22,136 bases of DNA from CAZYWA01 sp964650975 [NCBI: uncultured bacterium] (GTDB lineage Bacteria > JADJOY01), in NCBI GenBank assembly GCA_964650975.1, contig CAZYWA010000065.1, positions 1 to 22,136 of the forward strand, written 5' to 3'. Positions within the stretch are counted from its first letter, which is position 1. Each line of letters begins with the position of its first letter. The notes under the pieces were generated by a model. The model made no database searches, was not told the DNA's origin, and saw only the letters and a list, made by a program, of their open reading frames with translations. This document shows positions 1-8,662 of this stretch, piece by piece. Made by a program: the position numbers and the translations under genes.

Positions 1-41
1 CGCCGTTGCTCTAGCGTCTGTCGCTCCTGGGCGCGCCGGCG

Positions 42-446
42 TTGTGCGGGTGGGACGGCGGGCCCCAGGTGGTCGGTGTGCTCGCCGACGGTCGCTATCC
101 GGTGCGCATCGTGCTCGGCGATTCGAGCGGCGCCCGCGTGAGCGAGACCAAGCACTTCGTGCTCGACGGCACGGCGCCGGTGATCCGCGTCGAGCCGATC
201 GGTGAAGCGCACGCGGGCGATCGGGTGCGCGTGGTGGCGCACACCGACTCGGACGTGGTGTTCCTCTCGGCGCGCGTCGGCGACAGCGCGTCGGTGCCGC
301 TGCGCTGGGACGACGCGGCGAAAGCGTCGGTGGGCGAGGCGCCGGTGCCGCTCGGTGCGTCGGGCGTGACGCCGGTTTTCGTCGAAGCCGTCGACGCCGC
401 GAAGAACCGCGGCTTCGCCCGTGCCTCCCTCGAGGTGCTGCCATGA
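42..446 (+). CDS. C-terminal part of an Ig/FlgD-like extracellular protein (5' end incomplete)
   Basis: The product resembles the last domains of a secreted or cell-surface protein. It opens with a WDGG...ADGRYPVRI pattern typical of FlgD-type Ig-like domains (residues about 5-25), then FVLDGTAPVIRV (about 40-51), the usual linker into a second beta-sandwich that runs to the end (VFVEAVDAAKNRGFARASLEV). No enzyme motif is visible. The stop TGA (444-446) overlaps the ATG of the giant TPR gene at 443, so the two are probably translationally coupled. The formal start is a TTG, but the domain seems to begin upstream of it, where the frame meets a TAG at 12-14. The true 5' part is therefore outside the window, frameshifted, or miscalled near the sequence edge. 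The reading frame is secure; the start is not. Confidence 0.6.
   Translation: MCGWDGGPQVVGVLADGRYPVRIVLGDSSGARVSETKHFVLDGTAPVIRVEPIGEAHAGDRVRVVAHTDSDVVFLSARVGDSASVPLRWDDAAKASVGEAPVPLGASGVTPVFVEAVDAAKNRGFARASLEVLP
432..445 (+). promoter_or_regulatory. Ribosome-binding site and ATGA-coupled start of the TPR gene
   Basis: GAGG at 432-435 lies seven bases before ATG 443, and that ATG shares bases with the stop codon of the upstream gene. This supports starting the long frame at 443. The competing start is GTG 689, which has GAGG at 678-681, also seven bases upstream, contributed by the edge of a palindromic repeat. Confidence 0.5.
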
Positions 447-3400
447 AGCACGGCGGCCGAAGCGCTGCGGACGCGACGGACCGCGTCCCTCCAACTGCAC
501 GCGATCTCGACCTGACCCGGAGGGCTGCGGTCCCTCGCAGCCGCGGCGCAGACCCCCAATCGAGCGCCGTGGACCTCGATCGGGCTCTGCCGTGGAGGAC
601 TGGCCACCGAGAGACCGGTGGCCCTCCAGGGGGAATCTCACGGGTGCAGTTTGGCGCGCGCGCGGTCCCTCGCGCGCGAGGCGCGGAAGTGCGATCGAGC
701 GCCGTGCTCGTGGCCGCGGTCGTGTCTTTGCTGCTGCTCGCGAATGCTCCCGCGTTCGCCGAGGCGCCGGCGTGCGATGCGTCGCAGGGACGGGTCGAAG
801 GCGCGGTCGCGTGGACCGATCAAACGGAAGCCGACTGGATCTACGCCGTCTCGACGCGTTTCTCGGACGTCGACGGCCATCGCGTCCACTACCCGACGCC
901 CACCGCCGAGCTGGCGGCGGCCCTCGCGGCGCGACCCGAACCCGACGCACTTCGCCACCTGGCCGACGCGCGGCTGGCGCTCGGCGATCGCGCCGCCGCG
1001 ATCGACGCGATCCGCCGCTGGGGTGAGGCGCGCGGGGCCTACGCGTGGCTCGACGTCGCCGGCTGGGCCGAGCGGAACCGCGAGCTCGGGCTCGCGTTCG
1101 AGGCGGCCGCGCGCGCCCTTCCCTGCCTCGATCCGGCTTCTCAGGCGCGTCTCGCCGATCGCCGCGTGCGCTGGGCGGATTCACATCCCGAGCTGGCCGA
1201 CCCGATCGCGATGCGCGCCGAGCGCGCGGCGCTCTTCCCGCGGGACGGCCGCGCGCTCGAATCGTGGATCCGCGCCCTCGAGACCGCGAAGCGCTTCGAC
1301 GAAGCGGACAAGGCGATGGTCGCCGAGACGGCGCTCACCCCCGAGCGGCGTCTCATCGTGCGCGCCGATCTCGCCGTCGACCACCACGACGACGCGCACG
1401 CGTTCGAGGTCCTCGACGGCGCCGTCGAGACGGCCGGCTGGTCCGACAAGTTCCGTCGCGCGTACGTCGAGAAGACCAAGAAGGCGCACTCCGAGCTGCC
1501 CGACGCGTGGCGCACGACGCTCGACGACCATTTCGACCGCGCCGCGCTGATCCGCCTCGCGACCTACTTCGAGGGCGCGGGCCGCGGCCCCGACGCGGCC
1601 GATCTCTTGCGCCAGGTGGAGCGTCGCAACGAGACCACGCTCGATCGCGACGGCTGGCTGACGCTCGCGCGGTTCTACGGCGAGATCGACGCGGTCCCCG
1701 AAGCGTTTCGCGCGCGGCTCTCCGCGGCGCGGCTCGCCACCGGTGAGCACGCCGGCGACGCGCAGCTCGACGATCTCGCGACGCTGGTCCGCCTGGCGCT
1801 CGCGGCCGGTTCACGGCCGCTCGCCCTGGGCTCGTATAACGACGAGTCCTATCGCTGGGTGGCGCGCATCGATCGCACGCCCGGCTTCTGGACCGGCGGC
1901 GTCTCGCTCCTCCTGACCGGCGGCGACTGGAAGGAAGCCCTCGCCAACCTCGAAGGCCAGTCGCTGGCCGAGCGCACCTTCGCGACCGCGCGCGCGCTCG
2001 CCGACGAGCTGGCGCGCCGCGCGCCCACGCACGCCGAGCTTCCCGCGCTGCGCGTGGCGCTCATGGAGCGTTACGTGGATCGCGGCGACGGCAAGGCGGC
2101 GCTGGCGCTCTTGAAGGAGATCGAGCCGACGGCACCGCCGGCGGTGGCCGATGACGCGCGGCGCGTGGCGCTGCTCGCGATGCGCCAGACGCAGGTGCCG
2201 GTCGCGGAGGAGGCGCGGCTTTATCGCGATCGTTTGCGCGCGCTGGCGCCGGACGGCTCGCGTCCCGAGCTCGGCGATCCCGACGACTCGTACGAGGTCG
2301 ACTCCGAGCTCTTGCCACCGGAGGATCGCGACCAGGTCGAGAACGAGAGCGACGTCGAGATCGCCACCTGGGGCCGTCCGTCGATGAACCCGCAGCCCGA
2401 GAGCTACAAGAAGCTGCTCGACGAAGCGCTGGCGCGGCTCGACGATCGCGACAAGAGCCACAAGGCGACCACCGAGCTGATGCTGGGCGAGCTCGACCGG
2501 ATGCCGGACGCCGAGGCGCTGTGGCTCGAGCTGGCGAAGCGGCTCGAAACCCAGAACCTCGACGACGATCTGGGCCCGCGCTACGAGAAGGCACTCGAAC
2601 GCTTCCGCGGGCCGACGTGGTTCGCGCGCATGGCGCGCTGGTACGCGAAGCGCACCCGCTACGCCGAGATGCGGAAGCTCGCCCAGGAGCTGGTCGGGCG
2701 GTTCCGCAGCGCGGGCATCTTCGAGCGCGTCGACTGGGCGTCGACCGGCGGGCTGCCGGCGCTCGAGATCCCCGAGCAACCCAAGTGGGGTACGCGCGTG
2801 CGGCTCGTGGCGTGGGCCGACTGGGTGCGGCTCGAGGCGCTCGAGCGCTTCCCGCACAGCCCGCGCGTGGTGAGCGAGGCGGTGTCACGGCTCCGGCGCG
2901 CGAGCGACACGACTCCCGAGCCGTCGCCCACCGCCACGTCGCACGCGGCGACCGTCGTGCCCGATGCGCTGCTCGACGAGCGCTCGTGGGCGCTCTTGTT
3001 CGTCGACCCGAGCCGTCGCGCCGCGTGGATCGACACCCGCATGAGCCGCGGCGAGCTGGCCACGAGCCTCGCCGCGATCGAGGCGCGCACCGATCGCACG
3101 CCGGTCGACGAGGCACTGCTCGCCGACGGCTGGGCGCGACTCTCGCACTTCGAGAAAGCCGCCGGTCCAGCCGACCGCGTCGCGGCCGCCTACCCCAGCG
3201 ATTCGACCGCGGTGCACACGGCGCTCTCGCTCCATCGCTCGCTCGCGGCGCTCGAGCCGGGGCACCCGGACGCGGCCCGCAAGCTGGTCGAGCGCAGCGC
3301 CAAGGCCACGCCCACCGCCAACACGCTCTTCACCGAGCTGGGCGAGATGGAGGAGGAGCGCGGCCGTCCCTCCGCGGCGTCGCTCATCTGGCTGCAGATC

Positions 3401-6400
3401 CTCGAGCTCGACCCGCGCGATCCCAAGCGCATCGACGAGCTGGCGACGCTCTTCTGGGACTACGAGCACATGGAAGAGGCGCTGCACGTGATCGAGGACG
3501 GCCGGAAGCGCCTGGGCCGCCCTCACCTGCTCGCGTTCGAGGCCGGCGCGCTCCGGGAGGAGCTGCGCGATCTCGACGGCGCCGTGCACGAGTATCTCGC
3601 GGCGCTCGACATGCGCGACGAGGAGATGGCTGAGCGGTGGCCCTACACCACCGATTCCGACGAACGCGCCCTGCGCCGCCTCGGCACGCTCTTGGGCCGC
3701 GCGCGCCCGCGCGCCGCGGTGCTGACGCGCATCCGTGCCCTCGAGCCTGGCAAAGAGAAGGATCAGGAGGAGCTGGTCACGTTGCTGTCGCTGCTCGAGC
3801 TTTCGCCGCCCACCGAGTCGGCCGAGGACCGCGCGTTCCTCGACTGGCTCATCGATCGCGACGATCTGCCCCACGATCCGGTGGCGCGCGCCGAGCGCGA
3901 GGCCGCCCGCGAGGCGCGTCGTCCAGCGGAGCGCGCGGGTGTGGTGGAAGTGGGCGACGCGCTGCTCAGCAAGAGTCTGGCGATGGTGAGTGCCGCGACC
4001 AGCAGCGAGTTCCTCGACACCGTGGGCCGCTGGCAACCGCGCCTCACCGACGAGCGCTGGGTGGCGGGCCGCACGGTGGCGCTCGGCGACGCGCTCGCGG
4101 CGCGCCGTGGCGATCTCGCCACCGGCGACGTCGAGCGGGTGAACCGCGAGATCGAGCGCGCCACGGCGCTGGTCGAGCAGCGCGAGCTCGAGCGCGCCGC
4201 CAAAGTGTGGGACGCGCTCCTGCCGCGGATCGAGAAGCTGCCCGAGGGCGGCGCCAAGATCCGGGCGTACGTGGCGCATGCCGACTATGTCGAGAAGACC
4301 GGCGGTACCGCGGCGGCGAGCGCCGCGTGGGCGCGGACCGCGGAGCGCTTCCCGTGGAGCCTCGGCGTGCTGGAGGACCGGCTCGCGTTCCTGACCAGGA
4401 TCGACGATGTCGACGGCGAGCGCGCGGCGCTGCGCGACGCCGCGGATCGTGCCGCGGCGGGACATCGCGAGGCGTTGCTCGAGCGGCTCGCGCACGAGTG
4501 CCTCGACCCCGAGGCGCGGAAGTCCGGCGACGCGGCGGCGCACGCTTCGGACCTGGAGCAGGCGCGACGCGCGGCACTGGCGCTCGTCACCACCACCTAC
4601 GACGGCTTCGACGACAACCGCCGACTCACGGCGTTCGCGACGCTGGCGCGCGCGTCCTTCCTGGGCCAGCCCGCCACCGACGGTCTGGCGCTGGTTCACG
4701 AGCACGCCTCGCGTTTCCCCGCCGAGCGTTTGCCCGATCTCTACGCCGTCGCCGCGCGCGCGGCCGACGAAGCGGGCGCGGACGCGAGCGGCGTCACGCT
4801 GTGGATCGAGGCGCTCAACCGCCGCACCGAGCGCGACTGGATCGGCGAGGCCGCGCGAACCGCGGAGCGCGGTGGCGAATCGGCGCGGCTGCTCGCGTTC
4901 TTCCAGCAGCAGCACGAGCGCTCGCCGCGCGACGTCCGCTGGGCGGTGGTGGTGCGCGAGCTCGATCTCGCGAACGGCGACCTCGAGGGAGCGATCACCG
5001 TCGCGAAGGCCGCCGTGCAGGTGCGGCCCGAGAAGAGCGAGCTCTGGACCGAGGCCGCGGATCTCCTGGCTCGCGCCGGCCGACCGCAGGAAGCGGCCGA
5101 CTACCTGGGCGGTCTCGACAAGCTCGCTGCCGGGAACGAGGAGATCGTTCGCCTGCGAGGCGGTTTCTACGCGCGCGCGGCGAACCTGACTGGAACCCCG
5201 GCCGCGGTGGCGACGGCGGGCGACAAGATCGCCGCGATCGAGCGCGACGGCATCGACGCTTTCAAGAAGCAACGCCCGCTCGACGACGACCGTCGCGCGG
5301 AGCTCGGCCGTCGCCAGTCGCGCGCGGTGCGCCGCCTGAACGAGCTGGGATACGCCCCGCTCGGCTGGCGATTCCTCGCCGGGCCGAACGACCAGCTTGC
5401 GGCGGTGTTCGGCAGCCAGTTGAGCCCCGGCGAGCAAGCGGAGCTGGCACTTCGCGCCGGCAAGCTCGCCCGCATGCTCGTGGATGCCCGCGCCGACGAG
5501 TCGTTCCGCTCGGCGGCGGCCGACGTGGTCGCGGCGCGCGCCACCGCGGAGCAGAAAGACGAGATCCTGGCACTGGTGCTGGGCAAGTCGGCGGCGATCG
5601 TGAACGGCCAGCTCGATCCCGCCTCGTCGGCCGCCATCGCGAAGGGGTGGGACTTCGCTCGCACGGCGGGCCTCGAGGATGCGCTGCGGCTCGCGCTGGC
5701 GCGGAAGCTCGCCGCGGCGACGCCCGGCCCGTGGCAACCGAGCGGTACCGGCGAGGTGGGCTTCTCGTTCCTGCAGGGTCTCGCCCAAGGCATCGCGACG
5801 AAGGGAAGCGGTCCCGCGAGGATCGAGCTTCCCCGTCTCGAGCAACTCTGGGTCCAGGATCTGGTGAACCGAGATCGCCCCGAAGAGCTGGTCGAGTATC
5901 TGGCGCCGCGCGTTCGAGCCTGGATGGCGCGGGTTCTCACCGCCGGCGCGAGCCCGACCGGCCCAGCGCCGAGCGGCACAAGCCCGAGCGGCGACGTGCA
6001 ACCCGACTGGATCGGCTGGCTCAGCGCCGAGAACGTCTTCGACACCTGGTGCCGCGGCCTCGCCGCGCGCCCGGAGCTCGCGAAGGAGCTGGGGGACGCA
6101 TTCACCGACACCGATCGGTGGAACCGGTTCCTGGCGCTCGGCGCCAGGCACTGGAACACGGGGCGGCTCGCGCGCGTCTTCTCCGACGACGTCCGCTACG
6201 CGTGGTTCCGCGCCAACGGCGATCTCGGCACCGGATGGGAGACCGCGAGCGACGCACGCGCGCTTCCCGCCGACACCCGCGCCAAGGTGTCGTCGGCGCT
6301 CGGCCAGCTGGTGACCGGCGTCGCCGGCGCCACCGCCAACGAGGTCTTCGACAACCTGCGCGGCCCGCGCACGGTGGGCGACGCGCTCGGCCGCGATCCT

Positions 6401-8662
6401 CGCTGGAGCTGGTTCGGCGCGGCGCCCGCGACGGAGCGCCCGGACGCGGTGCGCTTCCCGCGCGACCTGTGGGGCGATCGGCCGGGCGAGGCGTGGTACG
6501 CGCTCGAGGCGCTCTACCGGATCCGGAAGGGCGATCCGAGCGCCGCGCGCGTGCCGCTCGAGGTGAGCGATCGCGGCGACCAGTCGGAGCGCGAGCGCGT
6601 GGCGGCGCGGATCGCCGAGCGCATCGAAGGTCCGGCGGCGGCGCTGGCCGTCGACGCGGCCCATCGTCCGGTGCGCGTCGAGGCGCAGGATCTCGACTGG
6701 CGCGTGCGCGTGCTCGCCGCGGCGGGGCGCAAGCCCGACGCCGATGCACTCGTCGCGGGCGAGGTGCGCCGCCAGCAAACCAAGATCGGCGCGGACGAGC
6801 TCCGGAACTTGCGGCGCACCGCCAAGAGTCTCGGCCTCGGCGATCCGCTCGCGGCGCTCGACCCCGCTACCAAGGTCGCGCCGGCGGCGCTCGCTTATCT
6901 GGCCGACGTCTCGGGTGTCGCCGCGGCGCGCAGCTTCCAGCCGACCGACGCGGTGGATTTCCGCACCGCGCTCACCGAGCGATGGCGCGATCGCGACGGC
7001 GAGCTCCCGGCGGACGCGACGGCGTTCTGGCTCGACGAGCTGTGGGCGCGCGGCTCGGCGCATCTCCCGCAAGCGGGCCTCGCGAAGGCGGGCGGCTGGC
7101 TGGCCGCGGCGGCCGACTGGCTGGGCGGACGGAAGGAGTCGGATCGCGCCGCGGCGCTCGCGGCCGTTCGAGCGCTGCCCGGCGACACCGCTCCGTTCCT
7201 GGCACTCGTGCCCAAGGATCCGCGCCAGCGCGACGAAGCGACGCGGCTTCTCTGGGCGCGCGTGCTGCTGGCGCGCCACGAGACGGCGCCCGCGCTCGAT
7301 CTCCTGGGTGCGGTGCTCGCCGATGCGCGGAACGGCACCAGCGCGCCTTCCCCCACGTCGGCGCCCGCGGTAGCGAGCTCGGTCGAGGACGGTGAGTCGG
7401 ACGAAGAAAGCGGTGAAGAGTCCGCCGCCATGAACGCGCGATCGCCGGAGGGCGACGAGGAGGAAGGCGATTTCTCGCCCGGGCCTCCGCCCGAGGCGAA
7501 CGGCTCCGAGGATTCGACGGTGGCGCGGATTCGCCGCTGGCTCGCGGTGTTCCAGGATGCGCGCAAGGCCGGCGACGCCGACCTGGTGGCCGACGCCGAG
7601 GCTCGCACCGCGGAGACGCTGCGGTTCCTGGATGGCCACGACCGTGCGACCGCCGCGTCGTGGGTCCTGGCGCTCGAGCTGGCGCACGACGGCGACGCCC
7701 GCGGCCGCGTGCTCGCGGCGCTGGAAGCGGCGTGGATTCGCGGCGCGCTTCGCGGGCCGGAGCTCGAGCCGCTGGTCGAGTCGCTGGCGCGACTGGCGCC
7801 CGATGCCGCCCCGGCCTGGCTCGCGCGCTGGCCCGTGGCGTTCGCGGCCAGCGACGTGATTCCTCGCGCGCAGGTGCTGGCCCGCCTCGGCGATCGTGCC
7901 GCTGCCGAGCGGCTCTTTTTGGGCGGCCGGGTGCGCGGCAACTGGACCGCACCCGACGAGGTCCGCGCATTCGACGCGTGGCGCAACCTGCCGAAAGCGC
8001 CCGATTGCGATCGCAAGACGGCGGCCTGTCCTCCCGCGCCGGCGTCCGCGGCGCCGACGCCGTGGATCGCTGCGGCTGCGTTCTGGCGCGAACCGGCACA
8101 GAAGGTGGGCGCCGATCTCACCAGGCAGCTCAGCACGCACCCGTTCGATCTGCTCGCGGCCCGCGCCGCGCTGCGCACGGTCGCGCCCGCTCCCGCCGAT
8201 GCCATGGCACGCGCCGCGGTGACGCTGCGCGATCGCACCATGCAGTCGTTCGACGACGCAGGCACCGACGCGAATCTGCTTCGTCTTCGGGCCATGCGCG
8301 GGCTCTTGCCCACGTCGTGGCGTGCCGCCGACTCGGTGATGGAGTACGAGGATCCGTCGCGGCTGACCCGCGACCTGACACGGCGCAAGATGCGCCGCGC
8401 GGACATCGACGGAGCGCTCGGCGATCTGGCGCGCTTGCACGCGGCGGCCGGCGACGGGACCGCGGCGGAAGTCGCGACGCGGCTGCTCGAGGATCGAGGG
8501 GCGGCGAACGCCGCGAAGGTGCGCGCCGACGTCGAGGCGTCGCTCAAGCCCGTGCCACCGCCCTCCTACCGGATGTCGAACGGCCAGCCGCGTCCCTACC
8601 GGCCACGCGACCTCGACTGGTCGCTGGTGCGCTCGATCGTCGCCGCGGAGGGCACCCGATGA
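443..8662 (+). CDS. Giant exported tetratricopeptide-repeat protein
   Basis: A protein of 2,739 residues if started at ATG 443, or 2,657 if started at GTG 689. From GTG 689 it has a clear signal peptide: a short basic start, a hydrophobic core VLVAAVVSLLLLA, and AFA before EAPAC. The rest is almost wholly alpha-helical and Ala/Arg/Glu/Leu rich, with many degenerate TPR-like helix pairs such as ARLALGDRAAAIDAIRRW and LANGDLEGAITVAKAAVQVRP. Two low-complexity linkers break the solenoid: a Pro/Ser/Thr/Gly linker near residue 1840 and a strongly acidic Ser/Glu/Asp linker near 2315-2358. No catalytic motif is seen. A scaffold role in the periplasm or at the outer membrane is inference. ATG 443 forms an ATGA overlap with the preceding gene and has GAGG at 432-435. 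Residues about 8-82 are then encoded by palindromic repeats and precede the signal peptide. The end overlaps the next gene by ATGA (8659-8662). Confidence 0.85.
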   Translation: MKHGGRSAADATDRVPPTARDLDLTRRAAVPRSRGADPQSSAVDLDRALPWRTGHRETGGPPGGISRVQFGARAVPRARGAEVRSSAVLVAAVVSLLLLANAPAFAEAPACDASQGRVEGAVAWTDQTEADWIYAVSTRFSDVDGHRVHYPTPTAELAAALAARPEPDALRHLADARLALGDRAAAIDAIRRWGEARGAYAWLDVAGWAERNRELGLAFEAAARALPCLDPASQARLADRRVRWADSHPELADPIAMRAERAALFPRDGRALESWIRALETAKRFDEADKAMVAETALTPERRLIVRADLAVDHHDDAHAFEVLDGAVETAGWSDKFRRAYVEKTKKAHSELPDAWRTTLDDHFDRAALIRLATYFEGAGRGPDAADLLRQVERRNETTLDRDGWLTLARFYGEIDAVPEAFRARLSAARLATGEHAGDAQLDDLATLVRLALAAGSRPLALGSYNDESYRWVARIDRTPGFWTGGVSLLLTGGDWKEALANLEGQSLAERTFATARALADELARRAPTHAELPALRVALMERYVDRGDGKAALALLKEIEPTAPPAVADDARRVALLAMRQTQVPVAEEARLYRDRLRALAPDGSRPELGDPDDSYEVDSELLPPEDRDQVENESDVEIATWGRPSMNPQPESYKKLLDEALARLDDRDKSHKATTELMLGELDRMPDAEALWLELAKRLETQNLDDDLGPRYEKALERFRGPTWFARMARWYAKRTRYAEMRKLAQELVGRFRSAGIFERVDWASTGGLPALEIPEQPKWGTRVRLVAWADWVRLEALERFPHSPRVVSEAVSRLRRASDTTPEPSPTATSHAATVVPDALLDERSWALLFVDPSRRAAWIDTRMSRGELATSLAAIEARTDRTPVDEALLADGWARLSHFEKAAGPADRVAAAYPSDSTAVHTALSLHRSLAALEPGHPDAARKLVERSAKATPTANTLFTELGEMEEERGRPSAASLIWLQILELDPRDPKRIDELATLFWDYEHMEEALHVIEDGRKRLGRPHLLAFEAGALREELRDLDGAVHEYLAALDMRDEEMAERWPYTTDSDERALRRLGTLLGRARPRAAVLTRIRALEPGKEKDQEELVTLLSLLELSPPTESAEDRAFLDWLIDRDDLPHDPVARAEREAAREARRPAERAGVVEVGDALLSKSLAMVSAATSSEFLDTVGRWQPRLTDERWVAGRTVALGDALAARRGDLATGDVERVNREIERATALVEQRELERAAKVWDALLPRIEKLPEGGAKIRAYVAHADYVEKTGGTAAASAAWARTAERFPWSLGVLEDRLAFLTRIDDVDGERAALRDAADRAAAGHREALLERLAHECLDPEARKSGDAAAHASDLEQARRAALALVTTTYDGFDDNRRLTAFATLARASFLGQPATDGLALVHEHASRFPAERLPDLYAVAARAADEAGADASGVTLWIEALNRRTERDWIGEAARTAERGGESARLLAFFQQQHERSPRDVRWAVVVRELDLANGDLEGAITVAKAAVQVRPEKSELWTEAADLLARAGRPQEAADYLGGLDKLAAGNEEIVRLRGGFYARAANLTGTPAAVATAGDKIAAIERDGIDAFKKQRPLDDDRRAELGRRQSRAVRRLNELGYAPLGWRFLAGPNDQLAAVFGSQLSPGEQAELALRAGKLARMLVDARADESFRSAAADVVAARATAEQKDEILALVLGKSAAIVNGQLDPASSAAIAKGWDFARTAGLEDALRLALARKLAAATPGPWQPSGTGEVGFSFLQGLAQGIATKGSGPARIELPRLEQLWVQDLVNRDRPEELVEYLAPRVRAWMARVLTAGASPTGPAPSGTSPSGDVQPDWIGWLSAENVFDTWCRGLAARPELAKELGDAFTDTDRWNRFLALGARHWNTGRLARVFSDDVRYAWFRANGDLGTGWETASDARALPADTRAKVSSALGQLVTGVAGATANEVFDNLRGPRTVGDALGRDPRWSWFGAAPATERPDAVRFPRDLWGDRPGEAWYALEALYRIRKGDPSAARVPLEVSDRGDQSERERVAARIAERIEGPAAALAVDAAHRPVRVEAQDLDWRVRVLAAAGRKPDADALVAGEVRRQQTKIGADELRNLRRTAKSLGLGDPLAALDPATKVAPAALAYLADVSGVAAARSFQPTDAVDFRTALTERWRDRDGELPADATAFWLDELWARGSAHLPQAGLAKAGGWLAAAADWLGGRKESDRAAALAAVRALPGDTAPFLALVPKDPRQRDEATRLLWARVLLARHETAPALDLLGAVLADARNGTSAPSPTSAPAVASSVEDGESDEESGEESAAMNARSPEGDEEEGDFSPGPPPEANGSEDSTVARIRRWLAVFQDARKAGDADLVADAEARTAETLRFLDGHDRATAASWVLALELAHDGDARGRVLAALEAAWIRGALRGPELEPLVESLARLAPDAAPAWLARWPVAFAASDVIPRAQVLARLGDRAAAERLFLGGRVRGNWTAPDEVRAFDAWRNLPKAPDCDRKTAACPPAPASAAPTPWIAAAAFWREPAQKVGADLTRQLSTHPFDLLAARAALRTVAPAPADAMARAAVTLRDRTMQSFDDAGTDANLLRLRAMRGLLPTSWRAADSVMEYEDPSRLTRDLTRRKMRRADIDGALGDLARLHAAAGDGTAAEVATRLLEDRGAANAAKVRADVEASLKPVPPPSYRMSNGQPRPYRPRDLDWSLVRSIVAAEGTR
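469..542. repeat. Palindrome pair, type I (GGACGC + GGCTGC stems)
   Basis: Two palindromes face tail to tail. The first (469-492, +) has arms GGACGC and GCGTCC, loop GACGGACC and tail CTCC. The second (519-542, - strand) has arms GGCTGC and GCAGCC, loop GAGGGACC and tail CTCC. The tails are separated by 26 bases. The pair begins 23 bases after the stop of the Ig/FlgD-like gene and is read in frame by the long version of the TPR gene. Confidence 0.85.
602..678. repeat. Palindrome pair, type II (CCACC + CGCGCGC stems)
   Basis: The first member (602-627, +) has arms GGCCACC and GGTGGCC, loop GAGAGACC and tail CTCC. The second (653-678, - strand) has a 7-bp alternating CG stem, the canonical loop GAGGGACC and a changed tail (CGCC). 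The spacing between tails is 25 bases. With the preceding pair this makes four elements in strictly alternating orientation, as in BIME arrays. The right edge supplies GAGG just ahead of GTG 689 of the TPR gene. Confidence 0.8.
8647..8661 (+). promoter_or_regulatory. Ribosome-binding site and ATGA-coupled start of the third gene
   Basis: GGAGGG (8647-8652) lies six bases before ATG 8659, inside the end of the TPR gene, and the ATG overlaps its TGA stop. This is a good start context. It favours a start upstream of the palindromic array rather than the ATG at 8833, which has no comparable purine tract. Confidence 0.55.

Noticed and set aside
469-678. CRISPR array
   Set aside because: The repeats alternate in orientation, have variable stems and short non-unique gaps, and there are no cas genes.
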